A stretch of DNA of 57,842 bases, taken from positions 1-57,842 of the forward strand of contig JAHEZV010000003.1 of NCBI GenBank assembly GCA_023250885.1, in the 5' to 3' direction. Each line of letters begins with the position of its first letter. Within the stretch, counting starts at the first letter, position 1. This stretch comes from Nitrososphaera sp. Lineage in GTDB: Archaea; Thermoproteota; Nitrososphaeria; Nitrososphaerales; Nitrososphaeraceae. The notes beneath the pieces were generated by a model. It was not told the origin of the DNA. It searched no databases and was given only the letters and a program-made list of their open reading frames with translations. Shown here piece after piece: positions 46,343-55,585 of this stretch. The translations under genes and the position numbers were made by a program.

Positions 46343-46498
46343 ATGGCAGGAGAAATTGCAAACTTTGACTCGTACGCGCTGGTCGCCGTCGGTCTGTTCA
46401 TCGCCGGCTTGTTTGCAGTAATGGTTTATGAAAGATCAAGCTCAAACCAAAAACACGAACAGCAGCGCCCCGGAACAGCTGCAGAGACTGGAAAGTAA
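46343..46498 (+). CDS. Small single-TM protein (51 aa) overlapping the helicase start
   Basis: MAGEIANFDSYALVAVGLFIAGLFAVMVYERSSSNQKHEQQRPGTAAETGK*. Confidence 0.6.
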   Translation: MAGEIANFDSYALVAVGLFIAGLFAVMVYERSSSNQKHEQQRPGTAAETGK

Positions 46499-49235
46499 CC
46501 ACGCAGAAGAGCAGCTTACAATCGAGAAATTCAGAAAAGAAGGCTTTTCATCCCTAACCACGATACAGCGCAAGGCTCTGCCAGTCATTGCAAGGAAGAT
46601 AAACTGCCTTCTGGTCGCGCCGACAGGCTCGGGCAAGACCGAGGCCGCAGTCATGCCTGTTTTCGCGATGCTTGCCCACCAGAAAGCCCCGGCCAAGATG
46701 ATAAGGACGATGTACATCACTCCATTGCGCGCCCTCAACAACGATGTCCTCAGACGAGTAGTGCACTACGCACAGTCTGAAGGCCTGCGGGTTGAAATAC
46801 GACACGGCGATACCACTGTTCTTGCAAGGAAAAAAATAGTCGAAGATCCGCCTGACGTTTTGATAACTACGCCAGAGTCACTTGCGGTGGTGCTGACAAG
46901 CGAAAAGATGCTGGCTGCGTTGAAGGGCCTCCAGTGGGTCATTGTCGACGAAGTGCACGAGCTTGTGGCAAATGAGCGCGGCGCCCACCTTTCGCTGAGC
47001 CTTGAGCGCCTGCAGGCCGCATCGTCGCAGCAAGTCGTAAGGATTGGGCTTTCTGCCACGGTGGGAAACCTGAAGCAGGCGGCGCAGTTTGTTTCAGGCA
47101 GCGGCAGGCGCCACGCGGTGCTCGTGGACGCGGCAAGCCGCGGCTATGATATCGACGTCAGGTTTGTCAAGGGCTCGCTCAACAACGTCGCGCATTTTGT
47201 AATCGATTATGTTAAGAAAGAAAAGGTCGAAGGCTCGATCCTACTTTTCACAAACACCCGGGACGAGGCCGAGTACCTTGGCACAATCCTGAAGAACCAG
47301 AGCGACATCAAGGTTGATGTCCACCACGGCTCGCTTTCAAAAGAAATGCGAGAAGAAACAGAACATACCCTGAGATCGGGCGAGGCCGGCATCGTGGTAT
47401 GCACGAGCTCGCTCGAGCTCGGCCTTGACATCGGCTCCGTTGATCTGGTCATCCACTATGGGTCTCCCCGGCAGGTGTCAAAATTGATGCAGAGGATCGG
47501 CAGGAGCAGGCACCGGCAGAGGAGCTTTGCTAAGGGACTGATTGTGACCAACAACGCAGACGACGAGATAGAGGCGCTTGCGATAATCCGGCGCATGAAA
47601 AAGGGCTATATCGAGGAGCAAAAGATGCACGAAGGCGCGCTAGATGTCATGGCTCATCATTTAGTTGGACTAGCGATGCAGACCCGCGACCATATCAAGG
47701 TAGACTATGCGTACGACCTGATGACTCGCGCGTACCCGTTCCGCAATGTCAGCATGTTTGATGTAGAAAGCTGCCTTGACATCCTGGCAGGCCACAACGT
47801 GATCAAGTACGACCGCGACAACCGCGCGTACGTGCGCAAGATAAAGGCGTACAAATATTATTTCGAAAACCTCTCCATGATACCTCATGTTTTGAAGTTC
47901 GAGGTCATTGACTCGATAAGTAAGCGCAGGATAGGAACGCTTGACCAGCAGTTCGTGGGCGACTATGGCGAAAAGGGCAATGTCTTTGTGCTCAAGGGAT
48001 CGCAGTGGCGCGTGCTGGCTGTAGACGAAGGCCGGCTTGTCGTCAACGTCGAGCCCCTACACGGCGCGGCCATCAACATCCCGTACTGGGTCGGCGAAAT
48101 GATTCCTGTAGACTTTAAGACAGCAGAAGAGGTTGGCGAAATACGCGGCCAGGCCGCACGCGACAGGATAAAGCTGTCGACCACTATAATGGACGACACG
48201 AAAAAGGCGCTAAAGATAATCCCGGATTCGAAGAACATTGTCGTTGAAAGTTACATCGCGCGCAACATGCTCGTCATTCATTCCGTATTTGGATCAAAGG
48301 TGAACAACACCATTGCTTCATTGCTGTCTACCATCCTGTCATCGCAACTCGGCTACATCGTGGAATCGAGGTCCGACGCATACAGGATAATGCTTACCTC
48401 AAGCGCAAGGATTGTGCAGGGCAAGCTCGAAGCTGTCCTGAGCGACGTCTACGACTTGGAGCCCGTGATAATCGTGGCCCTGACAGGCACGCATAACATC
48501 AACTGGAAGGTGTGGATGGTGGCAAAGAGGTTTGGCATGATAAGCCGCGAAGCAGTCTACGACAGGAAAGTGGCGCGCATGATCTATGACAGGTTTTCAA
48601 AGACGCCGGTCAGCGCCGAGTCAATACGCGAGCTAGTGCACGACAAGTACGACGTGCGGCAGACGCAGCAAGTGCTTGACGGCATCAAGCATAAAAAGAT
48701 CAAGATCCACTGGCGAGAGGTAACCGAGTTCTCGGACCTTGCAAAGACGATAATAGAGCATTCCGGCAAGATGGCCGGCGCGATGCCACTGAGCATCGAA
48801 AAGGGAGTGATCGAGCTCGTAAAGGAGCGGCTGGAAAAGACGAAACACAGGCTGGTGTGCATCCGTTGCGGCAAGTGGGAGCGCGTGATGGAGACAAAGG
48901 ACGTGCCAGAGGAACTATCTTGTCCATATTGCAAGTCGCGCCTCATTACCGCGACGTTCTGGTCTGACGACGAGATGTCAAGGGTGATCAGGACAAGGCT
49001 TGCAGGGGGCAAATTGACAGCGGAGCAGAACCACAAGTTCGAGCGGGCGTGGAAGGTGGCGTCGCTTGTCAACAACTTTGGCAAGAAAGCGGTAATAGTG
49101 CTGGCAGGCCACGGGGTCGGAGCCGACACCGCGGCAAGAATACTGCGTAACTACATCGACGAGGAGCAGGTGTACAAGAGCATATATGAAGCGGAAAGGC
49201 AGTATGTCATTACGCGCGGCTTCTGGGCAGACTAG
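46428..49235 (+). CDS. Lhr-like DEAD/DEAH-box helicase
   Basis: VAPTGSGKTEAAVMPVFA, VDEVHEL, GLSATVGN, SSLELGLDIGSVDLVIHYGSPRQVSKLMQRIGRSRHR; Lhr-type C-term with CIRCGKW/CPYCKS. Confidence 0.95.
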   Translation: MKDQAQTKNTNSSAPEQLQRLESNHAEEQLTIEKFRKEGFSSLTTIQRKALPVIARKINCLLVAPTGSGKTEAAVMPVFAMLAHQKAPAKMIRTMYITPLRALNNDVLRRVVHYAQSEGLRVEIRHGDTTVLARKKIVEDPPDVLITTPESLAVVLTSEKMLAALKGLQWVIVDEVHELVANERGAHLSLSLERLQAASSQQVVRIGLSATVGNLKQAAQFVSGSGRRHAVLVDAASRGYDIDVRFVKGSLNNVAHFVIDYVKKEKVEGSILLFTNTRDEAEYLGTILKNQSDIKVDVHHGSLSKEMREETEHTLRSGEAGIVVCTSSLELGLDIGSVDLVIHYGSPRQVSKLMQRIGRSRHRQRSFAKGLIVTNNADDEIEALAIIRRMKKGYIEEQKMHEGALDVMAHHLVGLAMQTRDHIKVDYAYDLMTRAYPFRNVSMFDVESCLDILAGHNVIKYDRDNRAYVRKIKAYKYYFENLSMIPHVLKFEVIDSISKRRIGTLDQQFVGDYGEKGNVFVLKGSQWRVLAVDEGRLVVNVEPLHGAAINIPYWVGEMIPVDFKTAEEVGEIRGQAARDRIKLSTTIMDDTKKALKIIPDSKNIVVESYIARNMLVIHSVFGSKVNNTIASLLSTILSSQLGYIVESRSDAYRIMLTSSARIVQGKLEAVLSDVYDLEPVIIVALTGTHNINWKVWMVAKRFGMISREAVYDRKVARMIYDRFSKTPVSAESIRELVHDKYDVRQTQQVLDGIKHKKIKIHWREVTEFSDLAKTIIEHSGKMAGAMPLSIEKGVIELVKERLEKTKHRLVCIRCGKWERVMETKDVPEELSCPYCKSRLITATFWSDDEMSRVIRTRLAGGKLTAEQNHKFERAWKVASLVNNFGKKAVIVLAGHGVGADTAARILRNYIDEEQVYKSIYEAERQYVITRGFWAD

Positions 49236-49260
49236 CCCGTACTGCCAAGCAGATTCTGCT

Positions 49261-49884
49261 TCATCGTCTCGAAGAATTCGGATCCTGGGCTTTCTTGGCA
49301 AAAACCATCCCCTTGGCAAGGTTTGTCCTTACCACGCCCGGCTCTACCAGAACCATCCTTATTCCGAACGGCTCAAGCTCATATGCAATCGAATCGCTCA
49401 GCTCCTCGATTGCATGCTTTGTACTCATGTAGACCGCGGCTCCCGGGTACCCGAGCCGCCCAGCTCCTGAGCTGATGTTGACAATGACGCCCGATCTCTG
49501 CTTCCTCATTGCAGGCAGGACAGCCAGGGTCATCCTCATCAGGCCAAAGACGTTGGTCTCGTACTCGGCCCTCTTCCTACATCGAAGCGTCTTCGAAAGC
49601 GCCGCCAAACCCGTAGCCCGCGTTGTTTACCAGCAAGTCGATCCTGCCTTTCTCCTTCAGCGCCTGTTCAACCGCGTGTCATACGGAATTGTCTTCGTTC
49701 ACGGCGAGCTTTACGACCGCAACCGGGAGACTCTTTTTGCCGCTTCTGTGACGGCTCCTGCCTATGCCGGGTTTCTGGCCGTTGCATATGTGAAAAATCC
49801 TTTTGTTGCAATCTCTAGTACCGTGGCAAGCCCGATGCCGCTCGAGCTTCCTATTACGACTGCTACATTTACGTTTGATGCCAT
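49261..49884 (-). pseudogene. Short-chain dehydrogenase pseudogene
   Basis: Fragments MASNVNVAVVIGSSSGIGLATVLEIATKGFFTYATARNP*, LAVNEDNSV*HAVEQALKEKGRIDLLVNNAGYGFGGAFEDASM*, then frameshift to EYETNVFGLMRMTLAVLPAMRKQRSGVIVNISSGAGRLGYPGAAVYMSTKHA. Confidence 0.85.
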
Positions 49885-49967
49885 AATATTTTTTACAGAA
49901 CCATCTCCATAAGTGGTCCTAAACATATCAGGCAAGCAATTGGCAGGCGCGGAAGATGATCATGAAG

Positions 49968-51416
49968 TCAATCCAGCGTTGTCACCGAAGAATAGGCCCT
50001 GAGGGTCAGCTCTGCTTTGCCTTCCCGCCCCGCGCTTGCCGTGACGCCGGCAAGCCTCACCCTGTCGCCGACATTGAGCTTATTTACGCCAGCGCTCTGG
50101 TTGCGCCACCCTACCAGCCTAATCTCGCCAGTGTCGTCGCCTAAGAGCGTGGAGGTCACCGGCACAGTCTCGCCGGTCTTTGTGTTGACGTTAGCAGTCT
50201 CTGGCGCCTGCAATACGATAGCTTCAATGATGCAGGGGTCCTGCGACACCTGGATGTCTTTTATCTTTTTTTCAAACTTTGCTAATTTGGGGAAAGACGC
50301 GTCGTCGTCAGTCGTCCTGATGTACGAGTCGTCCTTTGACAGCACGACCGAGTTGCCAAATATCCTCGAAGGCACGCACTCGATCATGGCGCCGGCATTC
50401 AATTGATCCGAGCTGACAAGCGAGATGTCGACTGTCAAGACAAGGACCCCGCCGGCCCTGTCTGCGGCAAGGCAGAGAAAGCTCCCCCTGCCCGTCTCCT
50501 CGCCTATTGAAACCACCCTGAGCGGCATGACCTCAACGTCCTCCTGAGAATCAGAAAACTGCAGTATCGTGCCTTCGTCGCCATGGATCTCAAAGTCGCC
50601 ATTTCCGTACTGCGGGTTGCCCTGTTTGATGCGAACTCCAATCATGCGCACCTTGGCGCCGGTCTTGAAGACCTTCGGCAACCTTGACTCGTCGACGTTC
50701 CAGATCACCGCGCGGAGCGTGCGGGTGCCGGCGTCGTTTGACACCTGCAGCTGAAGCGACTTGCTCGCCTCTCCCCTTGCGTTGACAAACTCGCTCACGC
50801 GTGGGTTGGTGTTTATCGTGCCGGTGATTACCGCGCTCTCCTGCAGCCCGCTTACTGCGTCGATGGCGGAGTTGAGCGAGTCGATGCTAGGGATCGCTGG
50901 GTCGTCCCGCACAGTTTCGATGGCGCCGTAGCTTCCAAGGTTTATCACCGGCTTGCCGTCAAGCCCGGCCCTCACGTACCCCTTGATTATCTTGATGATG
51001 TCGCCGGCCTGCAAGCCCATCTCGTCTGGGACGGCAACCTGCTTGTCCCACAGCTTTACCTTCACTCTTGCGTCCCTGTCATAGACCACGATCGTCCGGG
51101 TCGCGGCCTGTTCGTTGCTCTCCCTCTTTGTAAAGGTGTGGACGGGGTAGATGTTCATTATCCTGCCCGTGACTGTCACCTCCTTTGCTCCGACGTAAAT
51201 GTCCTTGAGGCCTGACTGGATCTTCGGTATGCTGTCAAACGAAACGCCAAGGTCTGCCGCAACCAGGAAAAGCGCGCCCTGGTCGGTAAGGTAGCCTGCG
51301 CCCACCTTGCGCTTTTTTTCGTCAATCATGTCCCTTATCTGCTCTGGGCTGAGCTCGGGCTTTTGCCTGAGCATGATTTCAAGCATCCCCTTAAAATCGT
51401 GCGATGACGATGACAA
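49968..51416 (-). CDS. Multi-OB-fold ssDNA-binding protein (RPA/replication factor A-like)
   Basis: N-term helical domain (SPEQIRDMIDEKKRKVGAGYLTDQGALFLVAADLG), repeated OB folds (VTVTGRIMNIYPVHTF; VLQAPETANVNTKTGETVPVTSTLLGDDTGEIRLVGW). Confidence 0.85.
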   Translation of the reverse strand: MSSSSHDFKGMLEIMLRQKPELSPEQIRDMIDEKKRKVGAGYLTDQGALFLVAADLGVSFDSIPKIQSGLKDIYVGAKEVTVTGRIMNIYPVHTFTKRESNEQAATRTIVVYDRDARVKVKLWDKQVAVPDEMGLQAGDIIKIIKGYVRAGLDGKPVINLGSYGAIETVRDDPAIPSIDSLNSAIDAVSGLQESAVITGTINTNPRVSEFVNARGEASKSLQLQVSNDAGTRTLRAVIWNVDESRLPKVFKTGAKVRMIGVRIKQGNPQYGNGDFEIHGDEGTILQFSDSQEDVEVMPLRVVSIGEETGRGSFLCLAADRAGGVLVLTVDISLVSSDQLNAGAMIECVPSRIFGNSVVLSKDDSYIRTTDDDASFPKLAKFEKKIKDIQVSQDPCIIEAIVLQAPETANVNTKTGETVPVTSTLLGDDTGEIRLVGWRNQSAGVNKLNVGDRVRLAGVTASAGREGKAELTLRAYSSVTTLD

Positions 51417-51518
51417 GCTTTGCCACTATACCTCCAGTTCTGAAAAAACCATTACCAATTACTTGCTAATATATCTTGAGAATGCCATGTTTATCTGAAT
51501 TGCCTTGGATATTGGGCT

Positions 51519-52873
51519 ATGCAGGAATTCGACCTTATAGTCATTGGAAGCGGCTCGGGCCTCGACGTTGCGGACGCGGCAGCCCAGTCCGGCCTCAGCG
51601 TTGCAGTAATTGAAAAGGGCAGGATGGGCGGTACGTGCCTTAACCGGGGCTGCATCCCTTCGAAGCTGCTGATACACAGCGCAGACGTCGCCGAAGCGAT
51701 CAAAAGCGCCGGCCAATTCGGGATCAACGTGGACGACATTACGGGAGACTTTCAAAAGATCGTCAGCAGGACAAACGGCATAGTGGACTCGGACTCTGAC
51801 GGGATCCGGCAGGCATTCTCTGAGATCGACAACCCAAAGCTATTCCCGCACGAGTGCAGGTTCGTTGGCGAAAGGATAATCTCTGCCGGCGGCCAGACGA
51901 TTAAAGCCGAGAAGATCCTGATAGCTTCCGGGACCCGCCCGGCAATCCCCAAGATAAATGGGCTTGAGGGGAGCGGCTTTATCACGAGCGACGAGGCGCT
52001 GAGGCTGAAAAAGCAGCCGGCGATGCTCACGATAATTGGCGGAGGATACATTGCGGCCGAGCTTGCGCACTTTTTCGGCGCGCTTGAGACAAAAATAAGC
52101 ATCATACAGCGCCGGGACGTGCTGGTGCCCGACGAAGACGAAGTCGCGAGAAAGTTCACCGATTTGTTTTCCAAGAAATACAGCGTCCACCTTGGCTACC
52201 ATACAGAATCTATCAGCAAGAGTAAAGGCATGTTCATTGTTGCTGCAAAGAACTCCACTGGCAAGAGGATCGAAGTGGAATCCGACCAGTTGTTGATAGC
52301 GACCGGCAGGACTTCAAACTCTGACACACTTGACCTTGCAAAGAGCGGGGTGAAAACAGACGGCGCGGGCTTTATCGCAGTAGACGAGCACCTTGAAACA
52401 AGCGCCAAGTGTGTATTTGCCCTAGGAGACGCTGTGGGGCGCTACCTATTCAAGCACGCCGCCAACCACGAAGCGCAGTATGCGTTTCACAACCTCACGC
52501 ATGAAAAAAAATCCCGGTGGACTACACCGCCATGCCGCACGCAATATTCAGTTCTCCACAGGTGGCCGGAGCCGGCTACACCGAGCAGGAACTAAAGAGC
52601 AAGGGCATCCAGTATACCAAGGCAGTCTACCCGTACATCAGGACGGCGATGGGCCAAGCGATTGAAGAGAGGGATGGGTTCGTGAAGCTGCTTGCGTCAA
52701 GGGAAGGCAAGGTACTTGGCTGCCACATCATCGGGAGCCAGGCATCGATCCTGATACATGAGGTGCTGGTGGCAATGAGGCTTGGAGCCGGCGTCGACAG
52801 CATCGCAAGGACGGTGCACATCCACCCCGCGCTTTCGGAGGTGGTTGCGCGGGCTGCCTACGCCTTTGGATAA
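51519..52873 (+). pseudogene. Dihydrolipoamide dehydrogenase/mercuric-reductase-like flavoprotein, frameshifted at A8 run 52504-52511
   Basis: GRMGGTCLNRGCIPSKLL; ORF 51519-52595 then VDYTAMPHAIFSSPQVAGAGYTEQEL...VHIHPALSEVVARAA in another frame; one extra A restores continuity. Confidence 0.85.
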
Positions 52874-52882
52874 ATACAGGAA

Positions 52883-52924
52883 TTAAACCCATCCATTGGT
52901 ACATTAAACCCATCCAGTGGTACA
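52883..52924. repeat. Two tandem copies of 21-bp repeat TTAAACCCATCCA(T/G)TGGTACA directly before the ABC ATPase start
   Basis: 52883-52903 and 52904-52924, one mismatch. Confidence 0.8.
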
Positions 52925-53868
52925 TGCCTATGGAGCCCTGCATCCACGTCTCCGGCCTGCGCAAGAGCTATGGGTCGGTGCAGGCGGTAGATGGCGTGTC
53001 CTTTGAAGTAGAGTATGGCAGGGTGTTTGGCTTTCTGGGCCCAAACGGGGCAGGCAAGACTACCACGATAAAGGTGCTCACAACGATCGTCCACCCAAGT
53101 TCGGGCACGGTCAGGATATTTGGCAAGGACATCGTCAAGCACCAGAGGGAGATAAAAAAACGGATAGGAGTAGTGCTGCAGGAGCCGAGCTTTGAGGCGA
53201 ACCTGACAGTCGAGCGGGCACTCGAGCTGTACGGCCTGATGTGGGGCATGCCGGGCGAAAAGAGGCACGACAGGGCGCGCGAGCTGATCGAAAAATTCGA
53301 CCTTGCGTCTTTCAAGGACATGAAAAACGACGAGCTCTCAATCGGCCAGAGGAGGCGAGTGCAAGTGGCAAGGGAGTTCATGCACGACATGGACCTGCTT
53401 TTCCTCGACGAGCCGACGATGGGCCTGGATCCTTCGGCGCGACGTATACTGCTTGACTATGTCAAAAGGCACGTGCAGGGCGGGCTGACCGTGTTTTTCA
53501 CGACGCACATCATGGAGGAGGCTGAATATCTCTGCGACGAGATAGCGATAATCAACAGGGGCAGGATAATAGCCACCGACACGCCGGCCGGCCTGAAGCA
53601 AAGGTATGGTGGCGTCAAGGCGGTGGAAATAAAGTTGAAGGACTCGAGCGCGCAGTCTGTCATGCACATCATCCGGCCGATAGCCGGCGGCTCGATGATC
53701 GAAACGCCGGCGGAAGGCACGATCAGGATAAGCTCGGCGGAGGCCCAGGAGATGCTAGTCAAGATAATCGAGTCGCTTTCAAGAAATTCTGTCCTGATAG
53801 AAAGCATCTCTGTCAACCCGCCCACGCTCGAGGAAGTCTTCCTGACAGTCATTGGCAAGGAAGCCTAG
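52924..53868 (+). CDS. ABC-2 type transporter ATPase (DrrA-like)
   Basis: GPNGAGKTTTIKVLTTIVHPSSGTVRIFG; SIGQRRRVQVAREFMHDMDLLFLDEPTMGLDPSARR. Confidence 0.93.
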   Translation: MPMEPCIHVSGLRKSYGSVQAVDGVSFEVEYGRVFGFLGPNGAGKTTTIKVLTTIVHPSSGTVRIFGKDIVKHQREIKKRIGVVLQEPSFEANLTVERALELYGLMWGMPGEKRHDRARELIEKFDLASFKDMKNDELSIGQRRRVQVAREFMHDMDLLFLDEPTMGLDPSARRILLDYVKRHVQGGLTVFFTTHIMEEAEYLCDEIAIINRGRIIATDTPAGLKQRYGGVKAVEIKLKDSSAQSVMHIIRPIAGGSMIETPAEGTIRISSAEAQEMLVKIIESLSRNSVLIESISVNPPTLEEVFLTVIGKEA

Positions 53869-54632
53869 ATCTTTATCCTTAGCATCGACAATGTGGCGAG
53901 AAAGAACGCGGCCGCAGTTATTGCGGCAATAACCCCGACTTCGATGTTTGTGAAAAAGTCGATCTGGTTGAAAATGCCTGCCCTGGTGATGTCAACGATG
54001 TACGTCAGCGGGTTGAAGTAAAATGCGGTGCTCAGGGCGCCGGGCACCCCCTGCGTGGGGTAGAACGCGGTGCTGACAAACGAAAAGAACAGAAACACGC
54101 TGTTGACGATGACGTTGAAGCCTTCGTTGCTTTTGAGCCTGGTCGATATTATCACAGCTATCGAGCCAAAGAATATCGCGCCCGTTATCAGGGCGTAGAG
54201 CACGTACATCGACCCGGCAGGCGTGGGCTCTGCACTACCGATGAGCGTGGGCGTTCCTGCCGCGAGGATGAGGCCGGCGCTCGCAAGGCCCATGAGCATG
54301 ATTGTGATGATGCTGCCGGCGATGTACTCCATCCTTGCAAAGGGCATGACCAGTATCTGCTGAAACATGCCGTTTCGCTTGTCGTTCCATATTATGCTGC
54401 CTGCAATCGTGCTGCTGTTCATCATGTTAAAGCCGATCATGCCGGCCGCCAAGTACGCCGGGTAGGCGACATTTGCAGTGCCAACCTTGACGCCCTCCCC
54501 GCCGATCAGCGCGGAATAAGAATAGCCCGCGATAAAGATGTAGATGATTGGAAAGACCACCTGCCACACGAGGAACACCTTGTCGATTGAAGCGACTAGG
54601 TTCCGGTACAGCAGTATAGCTACGGCGTTCAC
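53865..54632 (-). CDS. ABC-2 type transporter permease (DrrB-like)
   Basis: Six-TM pattern; NDKRNGMFQQILVMPFARMEYIAGSI. Confidence 0.88.
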   Translation of the reverse strand: MNAVAILLYRNLVASIDKVFLVWQVVFPIIYIFIAGYSYSALIGGEGVKVGTANVAYPAYLAAGMIGFNMMNSSTIAGSIIWNDKRNGMFQQILVMPFARMEYIAGSIITIMLMGLASAGLILAAGTPTLIGSAEPTPAGSMYVLYALITGAIFFGSIAVIISTRLKSNEGFNVIVNSVFLFFSFVSTAFYPTQGVPGALSTAFYFNPLTYIVDITRAGIFNQIDFFTNIEVGVIAAITAAAFFLATLSMLRIKI

Positions 54633-54874
54633 TGCCCAGCTTTTTGGCTCTTGCGTATATTAATCAATAAGCGAAGTGGATTCCTACTGGTGAATTTTGT
54701 CCTATTTCTAAAGTTGACAGGCTCGTTAACCAGTAAATAGTTTCATATCATATTTCTGTCAGCATGGGCGCGCCCGTCTATGGAGTGGTCGACAAGGTCA
54801 TGTTTACTAGCAATGGCGAAACGCATGTGATGGCGCGCCAATTTGACATGATTTAAATAACTTGCATCTGAACT

Positions 54875-55585
54875 ATGGAACATATCATGATGGCTGAAGA
54901 CATGGCGCAAAAAAAACTGCGCGGCTCAGGGGGTTACGCTATTGCAAGGATAACTGACGAGGAGCAGAAAAAGGGCAACCTCGGAGGCCCGGAATTGTTC
55001 CTTGCCGGCATTGGCAGGCTAGATGAGGACAGGTTCGTGAAATACCACTGCAACAAGTGCGAAAAAGAGTACGATGGCGCGCCGGTGGTCCACTACGAGA
55101 ACCCGAACGAAGAGCTGGGTGAGGGAGTCATGCTCATCGAAAAGGGCGAGTACAAGTGCAAGACGTGCAGCTCCACCATCGCGCAGTACCGTAAGTTTGA
55201 CGCGCCGGCTCAGCAGGAGACACAGGTGCAGGCGCCAAGGGTCCAGCAGGCAGCCCCAGACCTTGTCGTCGCTCCAACAGCTGCTGCTGCAAGCGACAGC
55301 TTTATCCCGGTACAGTCGCTGGTCGGCCTGTCTGCGTACGACAGCGAGGCGATGCTGATAGGCAAGGTAGAACAGATCGGCCTGAGCAGGGAAGCTGGCA
55401 GCGCCAAGATTACGCTCAAGATAGGCGACAGGCAGGTGTCGTGGGACGGCATTTCAAAAATAGGCGACATTGTGCTCCTAAAGACCGCGGACGCAAAGAC
55501 CACTTCGGGAGGCAGGTGTCACGCGTGCGGCTTCCAGAATGAGGCCGGCTCGGCATTCTGCGCAGAATGCGGAAGCAAGCTCTGA
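54875..55585 (+). CDS. Zinc-ribbon-containing conserved protein
   Basis: CNKCEKEYDGAPVVHYENPNEELGEGVMLIEKGEYKCKTCSS; C-term RCHACGFQNEAGSAFCAECGSKL. Confidence 0.7.
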   Translation: MEHIMMAEDMAQKKLRGSGGYAIARITDEEQKKGNLGGPELFLAGIGRLDEDRFVKYHCNKCEKEYDGAPVVHYENPNEELGEGVMLIEKGEYKCKTCSSTIAQYRKFDAPAQQETQVQAPRVQQAAPDLVVAPTAAAASDSFIPVQSLVGLSAYDSEAMLIGKVEQIGLSREAGSAKITLKIGDRQVSWDGISKIGDIVLLKTADAKTTSGGRCHACGFQNEAGSAFCAECGSKL

